Shown here piece by piece: positions 53,772-62,675 of a DNA stretch of 64,000 nt. Position 1 is the stretch's first letter. Every line of letters begins with the position of its first letter. The notes under the pieces were generated by a model. That model searched no databases and had not been told where the DNA came from. It saw only the letters and a program-made list of their open reading frames with translations. Origin of the DNA: Hydractinia symbiolongicarpus. Lineage: Eukaryota; Cnidaria; Hydrozoa; Anthoathecata; Hydractiniidae. The stretch is taken from assembly GCF_029227915.1 (NCBI RefSeq), contig NC_079881.1, positions 10,044,001 to 10,108,000 on the forward strand. The letters run 5' to 3'. The translations under genes and the position numbers were made by a program.

Positions 53772-53902
53772 GTGCCGTTAGTTGTGCCTCGGAAGCACCT
53801 ATTGGGCGTTTGGAAGCAACGGCACTTCAAATATTTTAGTCATTTGCAAGAAGACATTGTAATAACAACGTTCTTTTGAAATGCATCGGATTAGGGCACA
53901 GT

Positions 53903-53975
53903 GCCTTGTTAGCGCAGTAGGCAGCGCGTCAGTCTCATAATCTGAAGGTCGTGAGTTCGATCCTCACACAGGGCA
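53903..53975 (+). tRNA. tRNA-Met(CAT), unit 88
   Basis: Consensus copy; T3 downstream. Confidence 0.9.
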
Positions 53976-54039
53976 AGGCCTTTAAAAGCCGCAGTGAATT
54001 AATTGTTTGGCGCCTATTACAAAACTAGCAACTCAACAA

Positions 54040-54112
54040 TTATTCCGCCCGGGCTCGAACCGGGGACCTTGCGCGTGTGAAGCGCACGTGATAACCGCTA
54101 CACTACGGAATC
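54040..54112 (-). tRNA. tRNA-Val(CAC), unit 88
   Basis: C72A acceptor mismatch. Confidence 0.78.
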
Positions 54113-54203
54113 CAATGAATATTTGAACCTATGACGAAGGAAAGAAATACAAGGCTAAAGTAGCTAGAGAAAAAAGCAAAAACATGTCGCTTGTTAGTTG
54201 CCA

Positions 54204-54276
54204 GATTACGTAGTGTAGTGGTTATCACGTGCCCTTTACACGCGCAAGGTCCCTGGTTCGAGCCCGGGCGGAATCA
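54204..54276 (+). tRNA. tRNA-Val(TAC), unit 89
   Basis: As unit 76. Confidence 0.68.
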
Positions 54277-54316
54277 TTGATGTTTCCGCGAAGCGAACCT
54301 CGGAAGAGCCTCTGTA

Positions 54317-54388
54317 GGTTCCATGGTGTAATGGTTAGCACTCAGGACTCTGAATCCTGCGATCCGAGTTCAAGTCTCGGTGGAACCT
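54317..54388 (+). tRNA. tRNA-Gln(CTG), unit 89
   Basis: Consensus copy. Confidence 0.92.
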
Positions 54389-54519
54389 GTGCCGTTAGTT
54401 GTGCCTCGGAAGCACCTATTGGGCGTTTGGAAGCAACGGCACTTCAAATATTTTAGTCATTTGCAAGAAGACATTGTAATAACAACGTTCTTCTGAAATG
54501 CATCGGATTAGGGCACAGT

Positions 54520-54592
54520 GCCTTGTTAGCGCAGTAGGCAGCGCGTCAGTCTCATAATCTGAAGGTCGTGAGTTCGATCCTCACACAGGGCA
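54520..54592 (+). tRNA. tRNA-Met(CAT), unit 89
   Basis: Consensus copy. Confidence 0.92.
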
Positions 54593-54656
54593 AGGCTTTT
54601 AAAAGCCGCAGTGAATCAAATGTTTGACGCCTATTACAAAACTAGCAACTCAACAA

Positions 54657-54729
54657 TGATTCCGCCCGGGCTCGAACCGGGGACCTTGCACGTGTGAAGC
54701 GCACGTGATAACCGCTACACTACGGAATC
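54657..54729 (-). tRNA. tRNA-Val(CAC), unit 89
   Basis: Stem wobble (GTGCA). Confidence 0.88.
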
Positions 54730-54820
54730 CAATGAATATTTGAACCTATGACGAAGGAAAGCAATACAAAGCTAAAATAGCTAGAGAAAAAAGCAAAAAC
54801 ATGTCGCTTGTTAGTTGCCA

Positions 54821-54893
54821 GATTCCGTAGTGTAGTGATTATCACGTGCGCTTAACACGCCCAAGGTCCCCGGTTCGAGCCCGGGCGGAATCA
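54821..54893 (+). tRNA. tRNA-Val(AAC), unit 90
   Basis: As unit 72. Confidence 0.7.
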
Positions 54894-54933
54894 TTAATGT
54901 TTCCGCGAAGCGAACCTCGGAAGAGCCTCTGTA

Positions 54934-55005
54934 GGTTCCATGGTGTAATGGTTAGCACTCAGGACTCTGAATCCTGCGATCCGAGTTCAAGTCTCGGTGG
55001 AACCT
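54934..55005 (+). tRNA. tRNA-Gln(CTG), unit 90
   Basis: Consensus copy. Confidence 0.92.
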
Positions 55006-55136
55006 GTGCCGTTAGTTGTGCCTCGGAAGCACCTATTGGGCGTTTGGAAGCAACGGCACGTCAAATATTTTAGTCATTTGCAAGAAGACATTGTAATAAC
55101 AACGTTCTTTTGAAATGCATCGGATTAGGGCACAGT

Positions 55137-55209
55137 GCCTTGTTAGCGCAGTAGGCAGCGCGTCAGTCTCATAATCTGAAGGTCGTGAGTTCGATCCTCA
55201 CACAGGGCA
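55137..55209 (+). tRNA. tRNA-Met(CAT), unit 90
   Basis: Consensus copy. Confidence 0.92.
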
Positions 55210-55273
55210 AGGCTTTTAAAAGCCGCAGTGAATCAATTGTTTGGCGCCTATTACAAAACTAGCAACTCAACAA

Positions 55274-55346
55274 TGATTCCGCCTGGGCTCGAACCGGGGA
55301 CCTTGCGCGTGTGAAGCGCACGTGATAACCGCTACACTACGGAATC
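55274..55346 (-). tRNA. tRNA-Val(CAC), unit 90
   Basis: T-stem change (CCAGG). Confidence 0.86.
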
Positions 55347-55437
55347 CAATGAATATTTGAACCTATGACGAAGGAAAGCAATACAAGGCTAAAATAGCTA
55401 GAGAAAAAAGCAAAAACATGTCGCTTGTTAGTTGCCA

Positions 55438-55510
55438 GATTCCGTAGTGTATTGGTTACCACGTGCGCTTAACACGCGCAAGGTCCCCGGTTCGAGCCCG
55501 GGCGGAATCA
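55438..55510 (+). tRNA. tRNA-Val(AAC), unit 91
   Basis: D-arm as in unit 73. Confidence 0.78.
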
Positions 55511-55550
55511 TTGATGTTTCCGCGAAGCGAACCTCGGAAGAGCCTCTGTA

Positions 55551-55622
55551 GGTTCCATGGTGTAATGGTTAGCACTCAGGACTCTGAATCCTGCGATCCG
55601 AGTTCAAGTCTCGGTGGAACCT
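55551..55622 (+). tRNA. tRNA-Gln(CTG), unit 91
   Basis: Consensus copy. Confidence 0.92.
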
Positions 55623-55753
55623 GTGCCGTTAGTTGTGCCTCGAAAGCACCTATTGGGCGTTTGGAAGCAACGGCACCTGAAATATTTTAGTCATTTGCAA
55701 GAAGACATTGTAATAACAACGTTCTTCTCAAATGCATCGGATTAGGGCACAGT

Positions 55754-55826
55754 GCCTTGTTAGCGCAGTAGGCAGCGCGTCAGTCTCATAATCTGAAGGT
55801 CGTGAGTTCGATCCTCACATAGGGCA
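55754..55826 (+). tRNA. tRNA-Met(CAT), unit 91
   Basis: Acceptor wobble. Confidence 0.87.
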
Positions 55827-55890
55827 AGGCTTTTAAAAGCCGCAGTGAATCAAATGTTTAACGCCTATTACAAAACTAGCAACTCAACAA

Positions 55891-55963
55891 TGATTCCGCC
55901 CGGGCTCGAACCGGGGACCTTGCGCGTGTGAAGCGCACGTGATAATCGCTACACTACGGAATC
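55891..55963 (-). tRNA. tRNA-Val(CAC), unit 91
   Basis: One D-loop change. Confidence 0.88.
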
Positions 55964-56054
55964 CAATGAATTTTGGAACCTATGACGAAGAAAAGCAATA
56001 CAAGGCTAAAATAGCTAGAGAAAAAACCAAAAACATGTCGCTTGTTAGTTGCCA

Positions 56055-56127
56055 GATTCCGTAGTGTAGTGGTTAGCACGTGCGCTTAACACGCGCAAGG
56101 TCCCCGGTTCGAGCCCGGGCGGAATCA
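56055..56127 (+). tRNA. tRNA-Val(AAC), unit 92
   Basis: D-loop GGTTAGCAC. Confidence 0.89.
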
Positions 56128-56167
56128 TTGATATTTCCGCGAAGCGAACCTCGGAACAGCCTCTGTA

Positions 56168-56239
56168 GGTTCCATGGTGTAATGGTTAGCACTCAGGACT
56201 CTGAATCCTGCGATCCGAGTTCAAGTCTCGGTGGAACCT
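56168..56239 (+). tRNA. tRNA-Gln(CTG), unit 92
   Basis: Consensus copy. Confidence 0.92.
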
Positions 56240-56370
56240 GTGCCGTTAGTTGTGCCTCGGAAGCACCTATTGGGCGTTTGGAAGCAACGGCACTTCAAAT
56301 ATTTTAGTCATTTGCAAGAAGACATTGTAATAACAACGTTCTTCTGAAATGCATCGGATTAGGGCACAGT

Positions 56371-56443
56371 GCCTTGTTAGCGCAGTAGGCAGCGCGTCAG
56401 TCTCATAATCTGAAGGTCGTGAGTTCGATCCTCACACAGGGCA
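56371..56443 (+). tRNA. tRNA-Met(CAT), unit 92
   Basis: Consensus copy. Confidence 0.92.
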
Positions 56444-56507
56444 AGGCTTTTAAAAGCCGCAGTGAATCAAATGTTTGACGCCTATTACAAAACTAGCAAC
56501 TCAACAA

Positions 56508-56580
56508 TGATTCCGCCTGGGCTCGAACCGGGGACCTTGCACGTGTGAAGCGCACGTGATAACCGCTATACTACGGAATC
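56508..56580 (-). tRNA. tRNA-Val(CAC), unit 92
   Basis: T-stem change and stem wobble. Confidence 0.82.
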
Positions 56581-56671
56581 CAATGAATTTTGGAACCTAT
56601 GACGAAGGAAAGCAATACAAGGCTAAAATAGCTAAAGAAAAAAGCAAAAACATGTCGCTTGTTAGTTGCCA

Positions 56672-56744
56672 GATTCCGTAGTGTAGTGGTTATCACGTGC
56701 TCTTAACACGCGCAAGGTCCCCGGTTCGAGCCCGGGCGGAATCA
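56672..56744 (+). tRNA. tRNA-Val(AAC), unit 93
   Basis: Anticodon-stem mismatch (TGCTC). Confidence 0.78.
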
Positions 56745-56784
56745 TTAATGTTTCCGCGAAGCGAACCTCGGAAGAGCCTCTGTA

Positions 56785-56856
56785 GGTTCCATGGTGTAAT
56801 GGTTAGCACTCAGGACTCTGAATCCTGCGATCCGAGTTCAAGTCTCGGTGGAACCT
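56785..56856 (+). tRNA. tRNA-Gln(CTG), unit 93
   Basis: Consensus copy. Confidence 0.92.
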
Positions 56857-56987
56857 GTGCCGTTAGTTGTGCCTCGGAAGCACCTATTGGGCGTATGGAA
56901 GCAACGGCACTTGAAATATTTTAGTCATTTGCAAGAAGACATTGTAATAACAACGTTCTTTTGAAATGCATCGGATTAGGGCACAGT

Positions 56988-57060
56988 GCCTTGTTAGCGC
57001 AGTAGGCAGCGCGTCAGTCTCATAATCTGAAGGTCGTGAGTTCGATCCTCACACAGGGCA
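56988..57060 (+). tRNA. tRNA-Met(CAT), unit 93
   Basis: Consensus copy; T3 downstream. Confidence 0.9.
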
Positions 57061-57124
57061 AGGCCTTTAAAAGCCGCAGTGAATTAATTGTTTGGCGCCT
57101 ATTACAAAACTAGCAACTCAACAA

Positions 57125-57197
57125 TTATTCCGCCCGGGCTCGAACCGGGGACCTTGCGCGTGTGAAGCGCACGTGATAACCGCTACACTACGGAATC
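57125..57197 (-). tRNA. tRNA-Val(CAC), unit 93
   Basis: C72A acceptor mismatch. Confidence 0.78.
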
Positions 57198-57288
57198 CAA
57201 TGAATATTTGAACCTATGACGAAGGAAAGAAATACAAGGCTAAAGTAGCTAGAGAAAAAAGCAAAAACATGTCGCTTGTTAGTTGCCA

Positions 57289-57361
57289 GATTACGTAGTG
57301 TAGTGGTTATCACGTGCGCTTTACACGCGCAAGGTCCCTGGTTCGAGCCCGGGCGGAATCA
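57289..57361 (+). tRNA. tRNA-Val(TAC), unit 94
   Basis: Acceptor GATTACG mismatch; anticodon stem intact. Confidence 0.78.
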
Positions 57362-57401
57362 TTGATGTTTCCGCGAAGCGAACCTCGGAAGAGCCTCTGT
57401 A

Positions 57402-57473
57402 GGTTCCATGGTGTAATGGTTAGCACTCAGGACTCTGAATCCTGCGATCCGAGTTCAAGTCTCGGTGGAACCT
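57402..57473 (+). tRNA. tRNA-Gln(CTG), unit 94
   Basis: Consensus copy. Confidence 0.92.
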
Positions 57474-57604
57474 GTGCCGTTAGTTGTGCCTCGGAAGCAC
57501 CTATTGGGCGTTTGGAAGCAACGGCACTTCAAATATTTTAGTCATTTGCAAGAAGACATTGTAATGACAACGTTCTTCTGAAATGCATCGGATTAGGGCA
57601 CAGT

Positions 57605-57677
57605 GCCTTGTTAGCGCAGTAGGCAGCGCGTCAGTCTCATAATCTGAAGGTCGTGAGTTCGATCCTCACACAGGGCA
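57605..57677 (+). tRNA. tRNA-Met(CAT), unit 94
   Basis: Consensus copy. Confidence 0.92.
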
Positions 57678-57741
57678 AGGCTTTTAAAAGCCGCAGTGAA
57701 TCAAATGTTTGACGCCTATTACAAAACTAGCAACTCAACAA

Positions 57742-57814
57742 TGATTCCGCCCGGGCTCGAACCGGGGACCTTGCACGTGTGAAGCGCACGTGATAACCGC
57801 TACACTACGGAATC
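57742..57814 (-). tRNA. tRNA-Val(CAC), unit 94
   Basis: Stem wobble (GTGCA). Confidence 0.88.
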
Positions 57815-57905
57815 CAATGAATTTTGGAACCTATGACGAAGGAAAGCAATACAAGGCTAAAATAGCTAGAGAAAAAAGCAAAAACATGTCCTTTGTTAGT
57901 TGCCA

Positions 57906-57978
57906 GAATCCGTAGTGTAGTGGTTATCACGTGCTCTTAACACGCGCAAGGTCCCCGCTTCGAGCCCGGGCGGAATCA
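57906..57978 (+). tRNA. tRNA-Val(AAC), unit 95
   Basis: GAATCCG acceptor, TGCTC stem and CCCGC T-stem mismatches. Confidence 0.65.
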
Positions 57979-58018
57979 TTAATGTTTCCGCGAAGCGAAC
58001 CTCGGAAGAGCCTCTGTA

Positions 58019-58090
58019 GGTTCCATGGTGTAATGGTTAGCACTGAGGACTCTGAATCCTGCCATCCGAATTCAAGTCCCGGTGGAACCT
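58019..58090 (+). tRNA. tRNA-Gln(CTG), unit 95
   Basis: Anticodon stem GAGGA; T-arm changes. Confidence 0.7.
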
Positions 58091-58221
58091 GTGCCGTTAG
58101 TTGTGCCTCGGAAGCACCTATTGGGCGTTTGGAAGCAACGGCACTTGAAATATTTTAGTCATTTGCAAGAAGACATTGTAATAACAACGTTCTTCTGAAA
58201 TGCATCGGATTAGGGCACAGT

Positions 58222-58294
58222 GCCTTGTTAGCGCAGTAGGCAGCGCGTCAGTCTCATAATCTGAAGGTCGTGAGTTCGATCCTCACACAGGGCA
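58222..58294 (+). tRNA. tRNA-Met(CAT), unit 95
   Basis: Consensus copy. Confidence 0.92.
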
Positions 58295-58358
58295 AGGCTT
58301 TTAAAAGCCGCAGTGAATCAATTGTTTGGCGCCTATTACAAAACTAGCAACTCAACAA

Positions 58359-58431
58359 TGATTCCGCCTGGGCTCGAACCGGGGACCTTGCGCGTATGAA
58401 GCGCACGTGATAACCGCTACACTACGGAATC
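58359..58431 (-). tRNA. Val-body tRNA with Met anticodon CAT, unit 95
   Basis: C36T as in unit 50. The flanks differ from unit 50 (T-stem CCAGG), so it is probably an independent event. Confidence 0.72.
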
Positions 58432-58522
58432 CAATGAATATTTGAACCTATGACGAAGGAAAGCAATACAAGGCTAAAATAGCTAGAGAAAAAAGCAAAA
58501 ACATGTCGCTTGTTAGTTGCCA

Positions 58523-58595
58523 GATTCCGTAGTGTATTGGTTACCACGTGCGCTTAACACGCGCAAGGTCCCCGGTTGGAGCCCGGGCGGAATCA
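58523..58595 (+). tRNA. tRNA-Val(AAC), unit 96
   Basis: C56G breaks the B box; D-arm as in unit 73. Confidence 0.62.
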
Positions 58596-58635
58596 TTGAT
58601 GTTTCCGCGAAGCGAACCTCGGAAGAGCCTCTGTA

Positions 58636-58707
58636 GGTTCCATGGTGTAATGGTTAGCACTCAGGACTCTGAATCCTGCGATCCGAGTTCAAGTCTCGGT
58701 GGAACCT
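58636..58707 (+). tRNA. tRNA-Gln(CTG), unit 96
   Basis: Consensus copy. Confidence 0.92.
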
Positions 58708-58838
58708 GTGCCGTTAGTTGTGCCTCGGAAGCACCTATTGGGCGTTTGGAAGCAACGGCATTTGAAATATTTTAGTCGTTTGCAAGAAGACATTGTAATA
58801 ACAACGTTCTTCTAAAATGCATCGGATTAGGGCGCAGT

Positions 58839-58911
58839 GCCTTGTTAGCGCAGTAGGCAGCGCGTCAGTCTCATGATCTGAAGGTCGTGAGTTCGATCCT
58901 CACACAGGGCA
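58839..58911 (+). tRNA. tRNA-Met(CAT), unit 96
   Basis: A37G. Confidence 0.88.
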
Positions 58912-58975
58912 AGGCTTTTAAAAGCCGCAGTGAATCAAATGTTTGACGCCTATTACGAAACTAGCAACTCAACAA

Positions 58976-59048
58976 TGATTCCGCCCGGGCTCGAACCGGG
59001 GACCTTGCGCGTGTGAAGCGCACGTGATAACCGCTACACTACGAAATC
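58976..59048 (-). tRNA. tRNA-Val(CAC), unit 96
   Basis: Acceptor wobble. Confidence 0.87.
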
Positions 59049-59139
59049 CAATGAATTTTGGAACCGATGACGAAGGAAAGCAATACAAGGCTAAAACAGC
59101 AAGAGAAAAAAGCAAAAACATGTCGCTTGTTAGATGCCA

Positions 59140-59211
59140 GATTCCGTAGTGTAGTTGTTATCACGTGCGCTTACACGCGCAAGGTCCCCGGTTCGAGCCC
59201 GGGCGGAATCA
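59140..59211 (+). tRNA. tRNA-Val, shortened anticodon loop, unit 97
   Basis: Same loop deletion as unit 74, but with the stem GCGCA intact. Confidence 0.57.
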
Positions 59212-59251
59212 TTGATGTTTCCGCGAAGCGAACCTCGGAAGAACCTCTGTA

Positions 59252-59323
59252 GGTTCCATGGTGTAATGGTTAGCAATCAGGACCCTGAATGCTGCGATCC
59301 GAGTTCAAGTCTCGGTGGAACCT
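59252..59323 (+). tRNA. tRNA-Gln(CTG), unit 97
   Basis: U33C as in unit 74. Confidence 0.62.
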
Positions 59324-59454
59324 GTGCCGTTAGTTGTGCCTCGAAAGCACCTATTGGGCGTTTGGAAGCAACGGCACTTGAAATATTTTAGTCATTTGCA
59401 AGAAGACATTGTAATAACAACGTTCTTCTCAAATGCATCGGATTAGGGCACAGT

Positions 59455-59527
59455 GCCTTGTTAGCGCAGTAGGCAGCGCGTCAGTCTCATAATCTGAAGG
59501 TCGTGAGTTCGATCCTCACATAGGGCA
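59455..59527 (+). tRNA. tRNA-Met(CAT), unit 97
   Basis: Acceptor wobble. Confidence 0.87.
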
Positions 59528-59591
59528 AGGCTTTTAAAAGCCGCAGTGAATCAAATGTTTAACGCCTATTACAAAACTAGCAACTCAACAA

Positions 59592-59664
59592 TGATTCCGC
59601 CCGGGCTCGAACCGGGGACCTTGCGCGTGTGAAGCGCACGTGATAATCGCTACACTACGGAATC
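59592..59664 (-). tRNA. tRNA-Val(CAC), unit 97
   Basis: One D-loop change. Confidence 0.88.
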
Positions 59665-59755
59665 CAATGAATTTTGGAACCTATGACGAAGAAAAGCAAT
59701 ACAAGGCTAAAATAGCTAGAGAAAAAACCAAAAACATGTCGCTTGTTAGTTGCCA

Positions 59756-59828
59756 GATTCCGTAGTGTAGTGGTTAGCACGTGCGCTTAACACGCGCAAG
59801 GTCCCCGGTTCGAGCCCGGGCGGAATCA
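59756..59828 (+). tRNA. tRNA-Val(AAC), unit 98
   Basis: D-loop GGTTAGCAC. Confidence 0.89.
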
Positions 59829-59868
59829 TTGATATTTCCGCGAAGCGAACCTCGGAAGAGCCTCTGTA

Positions 59869-59940
59869 GGTTCCATGGTGTAATGGTTAGCACTCAGGAC
59901 TCTGAATCCTGCGATCCGAGTTCAAGTCTCGGTGGAACCT
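59869..59940 (+). tRNA. tRNA-Gln(CTG), unit 98
   Basis: Consensus copy. Confidence 0.92.
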
Positions 59941-60071
59941 GTGCCGTTAGTTGTGCCTCGGAAGCACCTATTGGGCGTTTGGAAGCAACGGCACTTCAAA
60001 TATTTTAGTCATTTGCAAGAAGACATTGTAATAACAACGTTCTTCTGAAATGCATCGGATTAGGGCACAGT

Positions 60072-60144
60072 GCCTTGTTAGCGCAGTAGGCAGCGCGTCA
60101 GTCTCATAATCTGAAGGTCGTGAGTTCGATCCTCACACAGGGCA
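60072..60144 (+). tRNA. tRNA-Met(CAT), unit 98
   Basis: Consensus copy. Confidence 0.92.
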
Positions 60145-60208
60145 AGGCTTTTAAAAGCCGCAGTGAATCAAATGTTTGACGCCTATTACAAAACTAGCAA
60201 CTCAACAA

Positions 60209-60281
60209 TGATTCCGCCTGGGCTCGAACCGGGGAACTTGCACGTGTGAAGCGCACGTGATAACCGCTATACTACGGAATC
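60209..60281 (-). tRNA. tRNA-Val(CAC), unit 98
   Basis: T-stem change and stem wobble. Confidence 0.82.
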
Positions 60282-60372
60282 CAATGAATTTTGGAACCTA
60301 TGACGAAGGAACGCAATACAAGGCTAAAATAGCTAAAGAAAAAAGCAAAAACATGTCGCTTGTTAGTTGCCA

Positions 60373-60445
60373 GATTCCGTAGTGTAGTGGTTATCACGTG
60401 CTCTTAACACGCGCAAGGTCCCCGGTTCGAGCCCGGGCGGAATCA
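60373..60445 (+). tRNA. tRNA-Val(AAC), unit 99
   Basis: Anticodon-stem mismatch (TGCTC). Confidence 0.78.
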
Positions 60446-60485
60446 TTAATGTTTCCGCGAAGCGAACCTCGGAAGAGCCTCTGTA

Positions 60486-60557
60486 GGTTCCATGGTGTAA
60501 TGGTTAGCACTCAGGACTCTGAATCCTGCGATCCGAGTTCAAGTCTCGGTGGAACCT
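60486..60557 (+). tRNA. tRNA-Gln(CTG), unit 99
   Basis: Consensus copy. Confidence 0.92.
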
Positions 60558-60688
60558 GTGCCGATAGTTGTGCCTCGGAAGCACCTATTGGGCGTTTGGA
60601 AGCAACGGCACTTGAAATATTTTAGTCATTTGCAAGAAGACATTGTAATAACAACGTTCTTTTGAAATGCATCGGATTAGGGCACAGT

Positions 60689-60761
60689 GCCTTGTTAGCG
60701 CAGTAGGCAGCGCGTCAGTCTCATAATCTGAAGGTCGTGAGTTCGATCCTCACACAGGGCA
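60689..60761 (+). tRNA. tRNA-Met(CAT), unit 99
   Basis: Consensus copy. Confidence 0.92.
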
Positions 60762-60825
60762 AGGCTTTTAAAAGCCGCAGTGAATCAAATGTTTGACGCC
60801 TATTACAAAACTAGCAACTCAACAA

Positions 60826-60898
60826 TGATTCCGCCCGGGCTCGAACCGGGGACCTTGCACGTGTGAAGCGCACGTGATAACCGCTACACTATGGAATC
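60826..60898 (-). tRNA. tRNA-Val(CAC), unit 99
   Basis: Stem wobble; acceptor change (GATTCCA). Confidence 0.82.
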
Positions 60899-60989
60899 CA
60901 ATGAATTTTGGAACCTATGACGAAGGAAAGCAATACAAGGCTAAAATAGCTAGAGAAAAAAGCAAAAACATGTCCCTTGTTAGTTGCCA

Positions 60990-61062
60990 GAATCCGTAGT
61001 GTAGTGGTTATCACGTGCTCTTAACACGCGCAAGGTCCCCGCTTCGAGCCCGGCCGGAATCA
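60990..61062 (+). tRNA. tRNA-Val(AAC), unit 100
   Basis: Acceptor, anticodon-stem and T-stem mismatches (GAATCCG, TGCTC, CCCGC/CCGGC). Confidence 0.63.
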
Positions 61063-61102
61063 TTAATGTTTCCGCGAAGCGAACCTCGGAAGAGCCTCTG
61101 TA

Positions 61103-61174
61103 GGTTCCATGGTGTAATGGTTAGCACTGAGGACTCTGAATCCTGCCATCCGAATTCAAGTCCCGGTGGAACCT
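61103..61174 (+). tRNA. tRNA-Gln(CTG), unit 100
   Basis: As unit 95. Confidence 0.7.
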
Positions 61175-61305
61175 GTGGCGTTAGTTGTGCCTCGGAAGCA
61201 CCTATTGGGCGTTTGGAAGCAACGGCACTTGAAATATTTTAGTCATTTGCAAGAAGACATTGTAATAACAACGTTCTTCTGAAATGCATCGGATTAGGGC
61301 ACAGT

Positions 61306-61378
61306 GCCTTGTTAGCGCAGTAGGCAGCGCGTCAGTCTCATAATCTGAAGGTCGTGAGTTCGATCCTCACACAGGGCA
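61306..61378 (+). tRNA. tRNA-Met(CAT), unit 100
   Basis: Consensus copy. Confidence 0.92.
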
Positions 61379-61442
61379 AGGCTTTTAAAAGCCGCAGTGA
61401 ATCAAATGTTTGACGCCTATTACAAAACTAGCAACTCAACAA

Positions 61443-61515
61443 TGATTCCGCCCGGGCTCGAACCGGGGACCTTGCACGTGTGAAGCGCACGTGATAACCG
61501 CTACACTACGGAATC
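61443..61515 (-). tRNA. tRNA-Val(CAC), unit 100
   Basis: Stem wobble (GTGCA). Confidence 0.88.
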
Positions 61516-61606
61516 CAATGAATTTTGGAACCTATGACGAAGGAAAGCAATACAAGGCTAAAATAGCTAGAGAACAAAGCAAAAACATGTCCCTTGTTAG
61601 TTGCCA

Positions 61607-61679
61607 GAATCCGTAGTGTAGTGGTTATCACGTGCTCTTAACACGCGCAAGGTCCCCGGTTCGAGCCCGGGCGGAATCA
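61607..61679 (+). tRNA. tRNA-Val(AAC), unit 101
   Basis: GAATCCG and TGCTC mismatches. Confidence 0.7.
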
Positions 61680-61719
61680 TTAATGTTTCCGCGAAGCGAA
61701 CCTCGGAAGAGCCTCTGTA

Positions 61720-61791
61720 GGTTCCATGGTGTAATGGTTAGCACTGAGGACTCTGAATCCTGCCATCCGAATTCAAGTCCCGGTGGAACCT
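61720..61791 (+). tRNA. tRNA-Gln(CTG), unit 101
   Basis: As unit 95. Confidence 0.7.
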
Positions 61792-61922
61792 GTGCCGTTA
61801 GTTGTGCCTCGGAAGCACCTATTGGGCGTTTGGAAGCAACGGCACTTGAAATATTTTAGTCATTTGCAAGAAGACATTGTCATAACAACGTTCTTCTGAA
61901 ATGCATCGGATTAGGGCACAGT

Positions 61923-61995
61923 GCCTTGTTAGCGCAGTAGGCAGCGCGTCAGTCTCATAATCTGAAGGTCGTGAGTTCGATCCTCACACAGGGCA
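61923..61995 (+). tRNA. tRNA-Met(CAT), unit 101
   Basis: Consensus copy. Confidence 0.92.
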
Positions 61996-62059
61996 AGGCT
62001 TTTAAAAGCCGCAGTGAATCAAATGTTTGACGCCTATTACAAAACTAGCAACTCAACAA

Positions 62060-62131
62060 TGATTCCGCCGGGCTCGAACCGGGGACCTTGCGCGTGTGAA
62101 GCGCACGTGATAACCGCTACACTACGGAATC
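62060..62131 (-). tRNA. tRNA-Val(CAC), unit 101, one-base deletion
   Basis: One C missing in the T-stem/acceptor junction; 72 nt. Confidence 0.65.
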
Positions 62132-62222
62132 CAATGAATTTTGGAACCTATGATGAAGGAAAGCAATACAAGGCTAAAATAGCTAGAGAAAAAAGCAAAA
62201 ACATGTCGCTTGTTAGTTGCCA

Positions 62223-62295
62223 GATTCCGTAGTGTAGTGGTTATCACGTGCACTTAACACGTGCAAAGTCCCCGGTTCGAGCCCGGGCGGAATCA
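62223..62295 (+). tRNA. tRNA-Val(AAC), unit 102
   Basis: Anticodon stem TGCAC/GTGCA: the G30-C40 pair is replaced by A30-T40, so pairing is kept. Confidence 0.9.
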
Positions 62296-62335
62296 TTGAT
62301 GTTTCTGCGAAGCGAACCTCGGAAGAGCCTCTGTA

Positions 62336-62407
62336 GGTTCCATGGTGTAATGGTTAGCACTCAGGACTCTGAATCCTGCGATCCGAGTTCAAGTCTCGGT
62401 GGAACCT
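62336..62407 (+). tRNA. tRNA-Gln(CTG), unit 102
   Basis: Consensus copy. Confidence 0.92.
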
Positions 62408-62538
62408 GTGCCGTTAGTTGTGCCTCGGAAGCACCTATTGGGCGTTTGGAAGCAACGGCACTTGAAATATTTTAGTCATTTGCAAAAAGACATTGTAATA
62501 ACAACGTTCTTCTGAAATGCATCGGATTAGGGCACAGT

Positions 62539-62611
62539 GCCTTGTTAGCGCAGTAGGCAGCGCGTCAGTCTCATAATCTGAAGGTCGTGAGTGCGATCCT
62601 CAAACAGGGCA
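62539..62611 (+). tRNA. tRNA-Met(CAT), unit 102
   Basis: T55G in the B box and CTCAAAC T-stem/acceptor change. Confidence 0.65.
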
Positions 62612-62675
62612 AGGCTTTTAAAAGCCGCAGTGAATCAAATGTTTGACGCCTATTACAAAACTAGCAACTCAACAA

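Larger units (their letters stand above)
46802..56367. repeat. Higher-order repeat with 5552-bp offset (units 77-83 and 86-92)
   Basis: Units 77-83 and 86-92 match in order, including the shortened Val(+) of 78/87, GATTACG Val(+) of 80/89 and GGAACAGCC before Gln of 83/92. The match ends near Met of units 83 and 92, where CACATAGGG and CACACAGGG differ. Units 74-76 are an earlier copy of 78-80. Confidence 0.9.
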
